Shown here: positions 51,760 to 61,036 of the stretch, piece by piece
Numbering within the stretch: the first letter of the stretch is position 1
Layout: each line of letters begins with the position of its first letter
Origin: Tagaea sp. CACIAM 22H2
GTDB lineage: Bacteria; Pseudomonadota; Alphaproteobacteria; CACIAM-22H2
Assembly: GCA_014444615.1 (NCBI GenBank)
Contig: PVXE01000016.1
Span: forward strand, 1 to 64,000
DNA length: 64,000 nt
Direction: 5' to 3'
Translations under genes and position numbers: made by a program
The notes under the pieces: generated by a model
What the model was told of the DNA's origin: nothing
Seen by the model: only the letters and a program-made list of their open reading frames with translations
Database searches by the model: none

Positions 51760-53762
51760 CGCACCATCACCCAGAAATAGAGCTGCGTGAGCAGCGTGCC
51801 GATAGCCAGCGCCGACAACACCGCAAGGGCGATTTCCTGGCCTTTGTCGCGGCCGATGCGGCGCGTCGCCTCGACGATCGCTTCGCGATGGTCGAGGACG
51901 CGCTGATTGGTGTCGAACTCGTTCTTCACGGCCGTGAACTCGGCCTGATCCTGGCCGAACACATCGGGATCGGTCGCGAGATCGACCAGGCCCGGAATGT
52001 CGCCCGCATTCGCCAGCGCGTCCGATTCCGCGAGCTTGCGCTCGCGCAATTCCGGCTTCTTCAGCCGGTTGATCATCGTCTTCGCCGCGTCGTGGCAAAG
52101 CCGGGTGAGGTTCGGCAGGCTTTTGCCCTTGGCGTCGACGGCGAAACGCATCGACGCCTTCAGCACGGCCGCCGCGCGGCGCTGATCCTTGCCGTCGAAA
52201 TTCTTCAACGAGCCGATGTCGGCGGCCGAAATACCGCTGCGCGCGCCCAAAAACGCGACGACATGGCCGTCGAAATCCAGCTTGCCTTGGCCGACCGAGG
52301 CTTCGATGAAATCGAGAAGATCGCCGGGCTGATCCACCCATTTGCCTTGCACGGCGGGCGAGAGGCACGGGGCGTCGGAATTGAGCCGGTAGAGAGCCGC
52401 TTCGAGCTTATCGACCTTGTTGGAGATTCGGTCCTCGACCTCCAGCAGCTTGCGCGCTTCCTCGTCCAGCAGCCCGAATTGATTCGCGGCCTTCGACCAG
52501 ACATGCGCAAGGCGCCAGGAGAAAAACTCCTCCAGCTGCGCGCGCTTGCCGGGATCGAGCATCGCGGCATGCGCGACAGCGCCCGCACCGCCGGGGTGGA
52601 AGGCGAGATCGCGATAACGCAAGGGGCCTTGCGGATCGAGACGCACGACCATGCGCGCGAGCGCCACTTCCGGCGGCGGCGCGTTGACCTGGGTCTTATC
52701 CTCGCCCGCCAGTGCGGCAACGCGCTGCACGTCGTTGTCGCGGATCCAATTCGTGACGTCGTCGCCGGTGACCGCCGCTTGCCCTTCTTTCTGGAAGCGG
52801 TGCAGGGCGAAGGCAAGTTCCGCCGGTTCGAGGGCGCTGATCGACCCGATCTTCAGCGGTGAGCCGCGGCGTGCGACCTGCTTCTTGGTCGGCAAGGTCG
52901 GCCGCCGTCCGGCGATCCAATCGAGCAGCGTGGCGAGCGTCCAGCGCGACTTGAGATCGTCGTCGATCAGCGCCGTGATCGGATCGAAAAGCTCGGACGG
53001 AATCTGCGACGTGTCGATCAACGTGCCGATGGAGCCGTAGGCGATGCGCCGCGCCATCACGGCGTCCGCGTTCTGACCTTCGCCGGGATATTTGCCCGTG
53101 GCGAAGCAATAAAGCGTCATGCCGAGCGCGAACATGTCGTCGAGGATACCGCCGGGGCCCTTGCCGTCGGGGCTGGCGAGGGCGCGTTCGATCGGCTCGA
53201 ACACCGCAGGCTGGTCGTAGCCGACGGGGCCGAGCACGCATGGGCCGAGGGTCAGCAGCTGGCCGCGCGTATCCTGCATGAATACGTTATCGGGGCGGAT
53301 CGAGCCGTGGATCTCGTCGCGATCCGACATGTCCTTGAGGACGAGGGCGGCGGGTTTCAAGAAATTCTGGACGAGGGTGCGCGGCGCCCAACCCGACCAC
53401 ATGCGCCGCGGCGGGGGTGGGCCGACGGGCTTTTCCATCACGACGGCGTAGGCGTCACTCGCGCCCGGCCGTTGGAGAACGCCGGTTTCGAGAATGGCGA
53501 GCATGCCCGAGCGCGAAATGCCGCGTAAGCGCTGCGCCGAGCGGATGCGGACGGAACGGTCGGGCTCGCAGACGAAGGCGACGTGCTGCGTATCGGCGAA
53601 GCGCTTGTCGACGGCAGCGTAAGCTTTGGCGCCCGGCCGATCGAACGCGGGCAAGGGCGTTTCGAGATCGACCAGAACATGCTCGCCCAACGGCAAACCG
53701 CCGCCGCCGGCCCCGTCGGGCGCGCGCAGGAAGGTCGGGCGTTGCACGAGAAAGTTCACCAC
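51756..53762 (-). CDS. Tail-anchored protein-kinase-like pseudokinase, module 2
   Basis: A 668-residue paralogue of the 31351 product. The catalytic loop is HGSIRPDN (about 152-159), again with Ser for the HRD Asp; DFG is LGPC; the VAIK lysine position is Cys (AFVC). Lobe segment LDDMFALGMTLYCFATG and the helical domain with DAPCLSP are conserved with module 1, as is a C-terminal anchor. Start is a GTG at 53762 or 53759; the open frame goes back to a TTG at 53828 without support. Identity between modules is highest in the kinase C-lobe, consistent with a shared scaffold role. Confidence 0.72.
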   Translation of the reverse strand: MVNFLVQRPTFLRAPDGAGGGGLPLGEHVLVDLETPLPAFDRPGAKAYAAVDKRFADTQHVAFVCEPDRSVRIRSAQRLRGISRSGMLAILETGVLQRPGASDAYAVVMEKPVGPPPPRRMWSGWAPRTLVQNFLKPAALVLKDMSDRDEIHGSIRPDNVFMQDTRGQLLTLGPCVLGPVGYDQPAVFEPIERALASPDGKGPGGILDDMFALGMTLYCFATGKYPGEGQNADAVMARRIAYGSIGTLIDTSQIPSELFDPITALIDDDLKSRWTLATLLDWIAGRRPTLPTKKQVARRGSPLKIGSISALEPAELAFALHRFQKEGQAAVTGDDVTNWIRDNDVQRVAALAGEDKTQVNAPPPEVALARMVVRLDPQGPLRYRDLAFHPGGAGAVAHAAMLDPGKRAQLEEFFSWRLAHVWSKAANQFGLLDEEARKLLEVEDRISNKVDKLEAALYRLNSDAPCLSPAVQGKWVDQPGDLLDFIEASVGQGKLDFDGHVVAFLGARSGISAADIGSLKNFDGKDQRRAAAVLKASMRFAVDAKGKSLPNLTRLCHDAAKTMINRLKKPELRERKLAESDALANAGDIPGLVDLATDPDVFGQDQAEFTAVKNEFDTNQRVLDHREAIVEATRRIGRDKGQEIALAVLSALAIGTLLTQLYFWVMVR

Positions 53763-53850
53763 GGTGTGCCGGAAAGCTCGCGATCGTTTCGACGTTTCGA
53801 GAGTGCGCGAAAGGCGCGGCGGCCGCAACTTTCGCGGTTGCCGTCAACGA

Positions 53851-53879
53851 AACGGCCCGGTGCGGAACACCGGGCCGTT
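53851..53879 (-). terminator. Rho-independent terminator of icd
   Basis: A perfect 12-base stem (AACGGCCCGGTG and its complement) with a five-base loop lies 25 bases beyond the icd stop, read leftward and followed by a short T-containing tail (GTTTCGTT). It separates icd from the pseudokinase module. Confidence 0.85.
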
Positions 53880-53904
53880 CGCGGACGAAGCCTATGCGGC
53901 AGGC

Positions 53905-55119
53905 TCAGGCGTAGGCCTTTTTCAGGTTTTCCTCGATCTTGTCGAGGAACTTGGTCGTGGTCAGCCACGGCTGATCGGGCGAGATCAGCACCGCGAGGTC
54001 CTTGGTCATGAACCCGGATTCGACGGTGTCGACGCACACCTTCTCGAGCAGCTTGGCGAACTCGGTGACGGCGGGCGTGTTGTCGAATTGACCGCGATAG
54101 GCGAGGCCGCGCGACCAGGCGAAGATCGACGCGATCGGGTTGGTCGACGTCTCCTTGCCCTTCTGGTGCTCGCGATAGTGGCGCGTGACCGTGCCGTGGG
54201 CGGCTTCCGCCTCCACGCAGTCGCCGGTCGGCGTGGTCAGCACCGAGGTCATCAGACCCAGCGAGCCGTAGCCTTGCGCGACCGTATCGGACTGCACGTC
54301 GCCGTCGTAGTTTTTGGTGGCCCACACGAAGCCGCCCGACCACTTCATCGCCGCGGCGACCATGTCGTCGATCAGGCGGTGTTCGTAGGTCAGGCCCTTC
54401 GCCTGGTACTTCGACTTGAACTCGGCGTCGAACACTTCCTGGAACAGATCCTTGAAGCGGCCGTCATAGGCCTTGAGGATCGTGTTCTTGGTCGACAGAT
54501 AGACCGGATAGTTGCGCGCGAGGCCGTAATTGAACGAGGCGCGCGCGAAGCCGCGGATCGACTCGTCGACGTTGTACATGGCCATCGCCACGCCCGGTCC
54601 CGGGAACTCGAACACCTGGTGGCGGATATTCGTTTCGCCGTCCTTCGAGGTGAAGGTGATCGACAGCTTGCCGGCCGACGGCACGACGAAATCTGTCGCG
54701 CGGTACTGGTCGCCGAAGGAGTGGCGGCCGATGACGATGGGCTGCGTCCAGCCGGGCACGAGACGCGGCACGTTCTTGCAGATGATCGGCTCGCGGAAGA
54801 TCGTGCCGTCGAGGATGTTGCGGATCGTGCCGTTGGGCGACTTCCACATCTGCTTCAGATTGAATTCCTTCACGCGCGCTTCGTCGGGCGTGATGGTGGC
54901 GCACTTGACGCCCACCTTGTACTTCTTGATCGCGTGCGCCGCGTCGATCGTGACTTGGTCGTCGGTCTTGTCGCGGAATTCGACCCCCAGATCGTAGTAC
55001 TTGAGATCGACGTCGAGGAACGGAAGGATCAGGCGTTCGCGGATCAACTTCCAGATGATGCGGGTCATCTCGTCGCCGTCGAGCTCGACGATCGGGTTCG
55101 CGACCTTGATTTTCTTCAT
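53905..55119 (-). CDS. icd: NADP-dependent isocitrate dehydrogenase
   Basis: A 404-residue type II (eukaryote-like) NADP isocitrate dehydrogenase that makes 2-oxoglutarate in the citric acid cycle. [12 protein letters not shown] and the adjacent [16 protein letters not shown] mark the N-terminus; the family signature with [20 protein letters not shown] includes the metal-binding aspartates; [13 protein letters not shown] is the NADP region. ATG at 55119 has GGGAGAAG upstream; a longer frame to 55161 is unlikely. It is monocistronic, ended by the hairpin at 53851. Confidence 0.96.
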   Translation of the reverse strand: MKKIKVANPIVELDGDEMTRIIWKLIRERLILPFLDVDLKYYDLGVEFRDKTDDQVTIDAAHAIKKYKVGVKCATITPDEARVKEFNLKQMWKSPNGTIRNILDGTIFREPIICKNVPRLVPGWTQPIVIGRHSFGDQYRATDFVVPSAGKLSITFTSKDGETNIRHQVFEFPGPGVAMAMYNVDESIRGFARASFNYGLARNYPVYLSTKNTILKAYDGRFKDLFQEVFDAEFKSKYQAKGLTYEHRLIDDMVAAAMKWSGGFVWATKNYDGDVQSDTVAQGYGSLGLMTSVLTTPTGDCVEAEAAHGTVTRHYREHQKGKETSTNPIASIFAWSRGLAYRGQFDNTPAVTEFAKLLEKVCVDTVESGFMTKDLAVLISPDQPWLTTTKFLDKIEENLKKAYA

Positions 55120-55218
55120 GGAAACACTTCTCCCAGCGGCAGATAGGCCCCGGAAATACACCGATGCCCCGCATGTTTCCAGCGATTTCCGGGCCGCCGG
55201 GGATTAGTCTGCCGCGGC

Positions 55219-55980
55219 ATGGAATCGGAACTTCTTCTGTTGCTTTTTGCCACAGGACTGATGGGCGGCGTGGTCACCGCGCTGGTCGGCGGCGCCACGC
55301 TCGTGACGTTTCCGATCATGTTGATGGCCGGGCTGCCGCCGGTCGCGGCGGTTGCGTCGAATTTGGTGGCGCTCGGCCCCGCGAATTTCATGGCGGCACT
55401 GGCCGATCGCGGCCGTTTGCCGCCCTTCGGCAAGCATGTGCGCCGGATTATGGCGGGCGCGTTCCTTGCCGGCGGCGCGGGGGCGGGCGTTCTGCTGGCG
55501 ATGCCGGAAAAGGCGCTGGAGGCCGTGGTGCCGGCGCTGATCGGCGCGGCGACGCTGCTGTTCGCCTTCGCCGACAGGATAAAGCGTCACGTTCAGCGCC
55601 GGCGACAGGGCGCGCCGGCGGATATGCGCGGCGTCGTGGCGCCGTCGATCGCGGTATCGATCTATGGCGGCTATTTCGGCGCCGGGCTCGGCGTGATGTA
55701 TCTGGCGCTGTTCACGCTGGGCGGCGTTTCGGATCTGCGCGCGGCCAACGCGCTTAAAAATCTCGTCAATGCGCTGAACTCCGCCGCCGCGATCGCAATC
55801 TTCATCGTCTCTGGCAGCGTCGATTGGCACGCGACGCTCGCCATGCTCGCGGGCGGCTTGATCGGTGGGTATTCCGGCGGTTTCGCGATGCGCTACGTCG
55901 CGCCGGTCGTGTTCCACCGCCTGGTGACGGCGATCGGCGCGGCGATGACGCTCGTCTACGTTTGGCGGTTCTGGTTCTAG
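55219..55980 (+). CDS. TSUP (TauE/SafE) family permease
   Basis: A 253-residue membrane protein with about eight segments in two repeats; GGATLVTFPIMLMAGLPPV and GLGVMYLALFTLGGV are TSUP-like. The family moves sulfite, sulfonates, sulfoacetate or other anions. No sulfur-metabolism gene is next to it. Its stop overlaps the LOG-family gene tail to tail by four bases. Confidence 0.85.
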   Translation: MESELLLLLFATGLMGGVVTALVGGATLVTFPIMLMAGLPPVAAVASNLVALGPANFMAALADRGRLPPFGKHVRRIMAGAFLAGGAGAGVLLAMPEKALEAVVPALIGAATLLFAFADRIKRHVQRRRQGAPADMRGVVAPSIAVSIYGGYFGAGLGVMYLALFTLGGVSDLRAANALKNLVNALNSAAAIAIFIVSGSVDWHATLAMLAGGLIGGYSGGFAMRYVAPVVFHRLVTAIGAAMTLVYVWRFWF

Positions 55981-56561
55981 AATTTCTGCGGCTGCGACGG
56001 AATCGCGGAGGGCGGTTCTTCGCGCAGCAGCGGCAGGATTTCATCGATGCCATCGACGACCTTGTAGAAGTCGCGGAAGGACGGCCGCGCGTATTTCGCG
56101 TCGATGATGCCGTCGATCAGGCCGATCAAGCCGTTCCAGTAGCCGCCGAGATTGCAGATAACCGTCGGTTTGTCGTGCAGCGCCAATTGCCGCCACGTCA
56201 GCATCTCGAACACTTCGTCGAGCGTGCCGGGACCGCCGGGCAGGGCGACGAACGCGTCCGAACGCTGGAACATCATCGCCTTGCGAACGTGCATGGATTC
56301 GACAACGTGCAATTCGGACACGCTGCCGTGACCGACTTCCGCGCGCATCAGATGTTCGGGAATGATGCCGACGACATGGCCGCCTTCCTCGATGGCGCCG
56401 TCGGCGACGGCCCCCATCAGTCCGACGCGCCCGCCGCCATAGACGAGATCGATTTTCGCCTTGGCCAAAAGCTGTCCGAAACGCCGCGCTTCGGTCCGGT
56501 GCAGGACCGGACCTTCGTTCGACGAGCCGCAATAGACGCAAACCGCACGCAATTGACGCAT
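55977..56561 (-). CDS. LOG-family protein (cytokinin-riboside-5'-monophosphate phosphoribohydrolase-like)
   Basis: A 194-residue Rossmann-fold protein of the TIGR00730 family. The signature PGGPGTLDEVFE (residues about 107-118) is present, as is VYGGGRVGLMG. Bacterial members hydrolyse nucleoside monophosphates such as AMP to base and ribose phosphate. Length is normal. It lies divergent from the cytochrome c' gene across a 173-base gap. Confidence 0.88.
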   Translation of the reverse strand: MRQLRAVCVYCGSSNEGPVLHRTEARRFGQLLAKAKIDLVYGGGRVGLMGAVADGAIEEGGHVVGIIPEHLMRAEVGHGSVSELHVVESMHVRKAMMFQRSDAFVALPGGPGTLDEVFEMLTWRQLALHDKPTVICNLGGYWNGLIGLIDGIIDAKYARPSFRDFYKVVDGIDEILPLLREEPPSAIPSQPQKF

Positions 56562-56734
56562 GGACCGGCACCGGAAAATTACCGCGAAGCGGTCTGATTA
56601 GAGCGGTTCGCGGATAGGAACAAGGGGCGCGGGAATAAACTCGGAAACGAGGTGTATATCCGGACAAGCGCGGCGTTCCCGCCGCGCGGAACGGCTCGCA
56701 ATACCCAAGCCAACGCCCAAAAAGGGGATACCGA

Positions 56735-57178
56735 ATGCGCTCGAACCTCCGTCTGGCCGCCATCGCACTGGGCCTGACCTTTGCCGCTACGGGCGTGTTC
56801 GCCCAAGCTCCCGAAGTTGCCCAACGTGTGGACCGTATGAAGGCGGTCGGCGGCGCCGTCGGCCAGATCGCGCCAGTCATCCGCAACGAGCGTCCTTGGG
56901 ACGGTGCGGCGGTTGCCCAACAGGCCCAAACGGTCGCCACCAATCTGACTGCCGCCAAGGCGCTTTTCCCGGCAGGGTCCGACGCCAATTCGCGCGCGCT
57001 GCCCGCTATCTGGGAACGCAAGGCGGAATTCGACGGCGCCATGGATCGCGCCGTCGGCGTTGCCACCAATCTCGCCCAACTTGCCGCCGCGAATAACGAG
57101 GCCGGCTTCCGCGCCGCGTTCCCGCAGCTCGGCCAGGCCTGCGGCGCCTGCCATACGCCGTTCCGTCGCCCGCAGTAA
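56735..57178 (+). CDS. Cytochrome c' (class II)
   Basis: A 147-residue exported cytochrome with a signal peptide (LRLAAIALGLTFAATGVFAQ). The haem site is CGACH (Cys136, Cys139, His140) at the C-terminus, as in the four-helix-bundle cytochrome c' family, which binds NO and aids nitrosative stress resistance. RMKAVGGAVGQIAPVIR near the N-terminus is family-like. A GC-rich hairpin separates it from the diheme cytochrome gene. Confidence 0.87.
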   Translation: MRSNLRLAAIALGLTFAATGVFAQAPEVAQRVDRMKAVGGAVGQIAPVIRNERPWDGAAVAQQAQTVATNLTAAKALFPAGSDANSRALPAIWERKAEFDGAMDRAVGVATNLAQLAAANNEAGFRAAFPQLGQACGACHTPFRRPQ

Positions 57179-57201
57179 TACCCCCCGGCGGACGCGACCC
57201 T

Positions 57202-57240
57202 ACCCCGCTCGCCGGAGGCCCTCTCCTCGGCGGGCGGGGT
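57202..57240. terminator. GC-rich hairpin between the cytochrome genes
   Basis: ACCCCGCTCGCCG (57202-57214) pairs with CGGCGGGCGGGGT (57228-57240) with one G-U pair and a 13-base loop. It lies 24 bases after the cytochrome c' stop. There is no T-run after it, so it may be a weak terminator, a processing site or a transcript-stabilising element. Confidence 0.45.
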
Positions 57241-57274
57241 GGACGCGACCGCGCGCGACGTTCACAATCGCAAG

Positions 57275-58156
57275 ATGACTCGAACCCCGATCGTCGCCGC
57301 TGTTGCGGCGTTTTTCGTTTTCGCCGCCGGCGCCGCCCAGGCCCAAGACGCCAAGCGCGGCGAGTATATTTTCGCCGCCGCGGGCTGTGCGGGCTGCCAT
57401 ACCGATACGGCGAATAACGGCCAGTTGCTCGCCGGCGGGCGCGCACTCAAAACGCCTTTCGGGAATTTCTACGGCCCCAATATCACCGCGCATCCGGAAG
57501 CCGGCATCGGCAAATGGTCGGACGCCGATTTCATCGCGGCGCTGCGCCAAGGCAGGCGCCCCGATGGCGCGCATTACTTCCCCGTCTTTCCGTACACGTC
57601 GTTCACGAAGATGACCGACGCGGATATGCGCGATCTCAAAGCCTATATCTTTTCGCTGCCGGTTTCGGATCGGCGCAACAAGCCGCACGATATTGGCTTT
57701 CCGTTCAATCTGCGCCCGCTGCAATTCGGCTGGAAGCTGCTGTTTTTCACGCCGGGCGCGTTCAAGCCCGATCCGGCGAAATCGGCCGAGGTCAATCGCG
57801 GTGCGTATCTCACGCAGGCGCTGGGCCACTGCGCCGAGTGCCATACGCCGCGCAATCAACTGGGCGGCTTGCGTACCGACATGATGTATGCGGGCGATCT
57901 CAATCATGCGGGGCAGGGCACGAAGGTGCCCAACATCACGCCGCATCCGACGACCGGTATCGGTTCGTGGACGCCGGGCGTCTACGAAGATTTGCTGGCG
58001 ACGGGTTTGACGCAGGACGGCGATTCCGTCGGCGGCGACATGGGCGAAGTAGTCGCCAATTCGACGTCGAAACTCACGCCGCAAGATCGCGCGGCGATGA
58101 TCGCGTATCTGCGCCAGTTGCCGCCGATCGATCACCGCGTCCGCGGCGGGAATTGA
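57275..58156 (+). CDS. Diheme c-type cytochrome
   Basis: A 293-residue exported cytochrome c with two haem sites, CAGCH (Cys38-His42) and CAECH (Cys186-His190), after a signal peptide (VAAVAAFFVFAAGAAQA). The start at 57275 gives a normal signal; 57239 would add 12 residues. Each haem domain ends with a methionine-ligand region. The fold resembles the membrane-anchored cytochrome subunits of alcohol or fructose dehydrogenase, so it may accept electrons from a periplasmic dehydrogenase, possibly the Tat-exported molybdenum enzyme; that link is speculative. Confidence 0.82.
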   Translation: MTRTPIVAAVAAFFVFAAGAAQAQDAKRGEYIFAAAGCAGCHTDTANNGQLLAGGRALKTPFGNFYGPNITAHPEAGIGKWSDADFIAALRQGRRPDGAHYFPVFPYTSFTKMTDADMRDLKAYIFSLPVSDRRNKPHDIGFPFNLRPLQFGWKLLFFTPGAFKPDPAKSAEVNRGAYLTQALGHCAECHTPRNQLGGLRTDMMYAGDLNHAGQGTKVPNITPHPTTGIGSWTPGVYEDLLATGLTQDGDSVGGDMGEVVANSTSKLTPQDRAAMIAYLRQLPPIDHRVRGGN

Positions 58157-58235
58157 ACGTTTTCGGGGAATTGAGTTTAGGTCCCGTTCGGGCCTACGCT
58201 ACCAAGATGAATTTCCCGAGTCCCGCGAGGGGGCA

Positions 58236-59234
58236 ATGAGCAGGACCACCATCATCGCGATCGTCGGCGCGCTGTGCGTCGTCGTCGCCCTGTTGCTGGG
58301 CTTCCGTGGCTTCTTCGTGCCCGAGCCCGCGCCCCCCAACCGCACGCTGTCGCCGCCGGTCGCTTCGGCGCCGGCTGCGCCCACACCGGCCCCGCAGGCG
58401 CCGGCCTCCACCCCCGAACCGGGGGCGGTTCGTCCGTCCTTCGACGTCGTGCGCGTTTCGCCGACGGGCGAGGCGGTGATTGCCGGTCGGGGCGCCCCGA
58501 ACGCACCGATCGTGATTTTGGACGGGGAGAAGGAAATCGGCCGGGTCACCGCCGATGGCCGCGGCGAATGGGTTTTCGTGACCGTCGATCCGCTGGCACC
58601 GGGCCCGCATGAATTGCGACTGCGGATGGACACGGATAAAGGCCCGATCTGGTCGGAACGCAATGTCGCCGTCGTCGTGCCGCCGCGCGGCACCGGGACG
58701 GGCGGCGGCCCGCTGGTCGCCTTGTTGCCCGCCGAAGGCACCGGCCCGGCGACGGTTTTGCAGGTGCCGGGCCCCGGCGTGGGCAGCCAGCGCATGTCGA
58801 TCGACGCGATCGATTACGGCGATGCGGGCAGCGTAACCGTGACCGGCAAAGGAACGGCGGGCGCCACGGTGCGCCTCTATGCCGACAACAAGCCGGTCGG
58901 CGACGCGGTGGTCGGGCCCGACGGCCAATGGCGCGTCGATATCCCGCAATTGGGCCAAGGCAATTACACGCTGCGCGCCGACGAACTGGGTGCCAATGGC
59001 CGGGGAGTCGCGGCCCGCGCGGAAACGCCGTTCCAGCGCGCGGCCGTGCCTGCACCGGGGCCCGGCGAGCAAATCGTCGTCGTCCAGCCGGGCAATTCGC
59101 TGTGGCGGATCTCGCGGCGCATCTACGGCGAAGGCCTGCGCTACACCACGATCTACGAGGCCAATCGCGAGCAGATCCGCAACCCGGACTTGATCTATCC
59201 GGGCCAAATCTTCGCGGTCCCCAAGACCAACTGA
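58236..59234 (+). CDS. Membrane-anchored LysM-domain protein
   Basis: A 332-residue protein. An N-terminal anchor (TTIIAIVGALCVVVALLLGF) is followed by an Ala/Pro linker (residues 28-65), two Ig-like beta domains (about 70-150 and 185-265) and a C-terminal LysM (about 280-330: IVVVQPGNSLWRISRRIYG, then NPDLIYPGQIFAVP). It should sit at the inner membrane and contact peptidoglycan. It precedes psd after a terminator-like hairpin. A similar layout occurs in YgaU-like proteins. Confidence 0.82.
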   Translation: MSRTTIIAIVGALCVVVALLLGFRGFFVPEPAPPNRTLSPPVASAPAAPTPAPQAPASTPEPGAVRPSFDVVRVSPTGEAVIAGRGAPNAPIVILDGEKEIGRVTADGRGEWVFVTVDPLAPGPHELRLRMDTDKGPIWSERNVAVVVPPRGTGTGGGPLVALLPAEGTGPATVLQVPGPGVGSQRMSIDAIDYGDAGSVTVTGKGTAGATVRLYADNKPVGDAVVGPDGQWRVDIPQLGQGNYTLRADELGANGRGVAARAETPFQRAAVPAPGPGEQIVVVQPGNSLWRISRRIYGEGLRYTTIYEANREQIRNPDLIYPGQIFAVPKTN

Positions 59235-59247
59235 CAGACATTGCGAT

Positions 59248-59290
59248 CCGGACGCAGCCCGGCCGGGGTAGCGGCCTGGGTCCGGCTTTG
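59248..59290 (+). terminator. Probable terminator after the LysM gene
   Basis: CCGGAC-G-CAG (59248-59257) pairs with CTG-G-GTCCGG (59276-59285) with one mismatch, plus inner GGCC/GGCC pairing; TTTGTT follows directly. It fits a Rho-independent terminator 14 bases beyond the LysM stop. Confidence 0.55.
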
Positions 59291-59342
59291 TTATGATGCG
59301 CCTCGCCATCTCGAAACAAGGTTAACAGCGGCTTCTAATCTC

Positions 59343-60038
59343 ATGAGCGATATGTGGAAATCCGTCGCGGCCCCGATCCATAAGGCGGGTGTGCCCTTCG
59401 TTGCGGCGGCGGTCGTCGTAACCTTCGTGCTGGGTTGGATCTGGGGCCCGCTGGCGGCCGTGGGTGCGCTGGTGACTTTGTGGGTCATCTATTTCTTCCG
59501 CGACCCGGAGCGCACGATCCCCACACGCGACGGGTTGATCGTTTCGCCGGGCGACGGGATGGTGCAGTTGATCGTCGACGCCGTACCGCCGCCGGAATTG
59601 GAAATGGGCGACAGCCCGCGGCCGCGCATTTCGATCTTCTTGAACGTCTTCGACGTGCATGTGAATCGCGTGCCGATCGGCGGCACGGTGCTGCGCGCGC
59701 GCTATCAGCCGGGCCGCTTCCATAACGCGGCGCTGGACAAAGCGTCGGCGGAAAACGAGCGCATGTCGATCCGCGTGGGGCTGCAAGATGGCCGTGACGT
59801 GGGCTTCGTGCAGATCGCGGGGCTCGTTGCGCGGCGCATCATTTGCGATCTGCGCGAAGGGCAAACCGTGCGCACCGGCGAACGCTACGGCCTGATCCGC
59901 TTCGGCAGCCGCTGCGATATCTACCTGCCCGAAGGCGTGTCGCCGCTCGTCGCGGTGGGCCAGCGCGCGATCGGCGGCGAATCCGTGCTTGCCGATCTGC
60001 AATCCAGCGAAGCGCCCCGCCAGGGCGAGGTGCGCTGA
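59343..60038 (+). CDS. psd: Phosphatidylserine decarboxylase
   Basis: A 231-residue short-form (type I-b, archaeal-like) decarboxylase. The self-cleavage site is FGSR with Gly188-Ser189, which yields the pyruvoyl group; LNVFDVHVNRVP and SPGDG are conserved core segments. Two hydrophobic stretches near the N-terminus anchor it. It converts phosphatidylserine to phosphatidylethanolamine, using the product of the overlapping pssA gene (TGATG). Start at 59343 avoids an unsupported 34-residue extension. Confidence 0.93.
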   Translation: MSDMWKSVAAPIHKAGVPFVAAAVVVTFVLGWIWGPLAAVGALVTLWVIYFFRDPERTIPTRDGLIVSPGDGMVQLIVDAVPPPELEMGDSPRPRISIFLNVFDVHVNRVPIGGTVLRARYQPGRFHNAALDKASAENERMSIRVGLQDGRDVGFVQIAGLVARRIICDLREGQTVRTGERYGLIRFGSRCDIYLPEGVSPLVAVGQRAIGGESVLADLQSSEAPRQGEVR

Positions 60039-60892
60039 TGTTCGGCCGCAACCGGCGCAGGGCGCGCGATCGCGCAACGCTGCCCGGCGGCGGCACGATG
60101 AACCGCTTGATCCCCAACGCGATCACCGTGGGCGCGCTGTGCGCGGGCCTGTCGGGCATACGCTTCGCGATGGACGGGCGCTGGGAATGGGCGGCGACGG
60201 CGATCGTGGTCGCGGCGATCCTCGACGGGCTCGACGGGCGCATGGCGCGGTTGCTGAACGGCACGTCGAAATTCGGCGCCGAGCTCGACTCCCTGTCCGA
60301 CTTCGTTGCCTTCGGCGTGGCGCCCGCGCTCGTGATGTATATGTGGGTGCTGAACGCCTGGGGCGCCGTCGGCTGGATGCTGTGCCTCGCCTATGCCGTG
60401 TGCATGGCGCTGCGGCTTGCGCGCTTCAACACGATGTTGTCCGACCCCAATCCGCCGAAATGGCAGGGCTATTTCTTCGTCGGCGTGCCGGCACCCGCCG
60501 GTGCGGCGCTGGCGCTGCTGCCGCTGATGATGCATTTCCAGGCGGGGCCGGGCTGGTTCGACAAGGCCGCGATCGGCGGGCTGACGATGGTCGTGGTCGC
60601 ATTCCTGATGGTCAGCCGCATTCCGACGTTCTCGGCCAAAAAGGTCCATATCCCGCGCGGCTGGATGGTGCCGTCGCTGGTCGGCGTGGGCGTCGTGTTC
60701 GCCGGGCTATTCAACGCGCCGTGGGCGACGTTGGTGATTTTGGGGCTGATCTATCTGGGCTCGATCCCGGTTTCGGTGATGATGCAAGCGCGCATGCGCG
60801 CCGCCGAACCGGCGCCGGAGCCGACGGCCGGGCATATCACCGTGACGGTGGAACCGACGGCGCCGGCCCCGCGACACGGCGAGTCCGCTTGA
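60038..60892 (+). CDS. pssA: CDP-diacylglycerol-serine O-phosphatidyltransferase
   Basis: A 284-residue CDP-alcohol phosphatidyltransferase. The full motif DG-x2-AR-x8-G-x3-D-x3-D is present from Asp66 to Asp88 (DGRMAR ... G ... DSLSD). About seven or eight hydrophobic segments. It makes phosphatidylserine for Psd; the two genes overlap by a TGATG, forming an operon for phosphatidylethanolamine synthesis. The C-terminal 30 residues are Pro/Ala-rich and probably disordered. Confidence 0.93.
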   Translation: MFGRNRRRARDRATLPGGGTMNRLIPNAITVGALCAGLSGIRFAMDGRWEWAATAIVVAAILDGLDGRMARLLNGTSKFGAELDSLSDFVAFGVAPALVMYMWVLNAWGAVGWMLCLAYAVCMALRLARFNTMLSDPNPPKWQGYFFVGVPAPAGAALALLPLMMHFQAGPGWFDKAAIGGLTMVVVAFLMVSRIPTFSAKKVHIPRGWMVPSLVGVGVVFAGLFNAPWATLVILGLIYLGSIPVSVMMQARMRAAEPAPEPTAGHITVTVEPTAPAPRHGESA

Positions 60893-60894
60893 CG

Positions 60895-60948
60895 GAACCG
60901 AAAAACGGTTCATCCTAATCGCTTGAACCGTTTCGCCTTTCGGGCGAA
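60895..60948 (+). terminator. Three hairpin arms after pssA, terminator/attenuator-like
   Basis: GAACCG-AAAAA-CGGTTC (60895-60911) is a perfect stem. Its right arm CGGTTC can pair instead with a second GAACCG (60925-60930), so the two are mutually exclusive. A third stem TTCGCC-TTTCG-GGCGAA (60932-60948) ends in TTTG. This may end the psd-pssA transcript. It lies about 90 bases before motA. Confidence 0.5.
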
Positions 60949-61010
60949 TTTGCGGATCGTTAACCATCGGGCGCATAATTTGGCCCCGAATTGGCAATGC
61001 TAGGTTCCGG

Positions 61011-61022
61011 GGTTCCGGAACC
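61011..61022. promoter_or_regulatory. Palindrome GGTTCCGGAACC before motA
   Basis: A perfect 12-base palindrome, preceded directly by a half copy (GGTTCCGG at 61003-61010), stands 14 bases before the motA ATG and just ahead of its GGAGG ribosome site. It could block ribosome access as a hairpin or bind a regulator. No sigma-54 or sigma-28 consensus is evident to me. Confidence 0.35.
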
Positions 61023-61036
61023 GGCGGAGGAAATCG

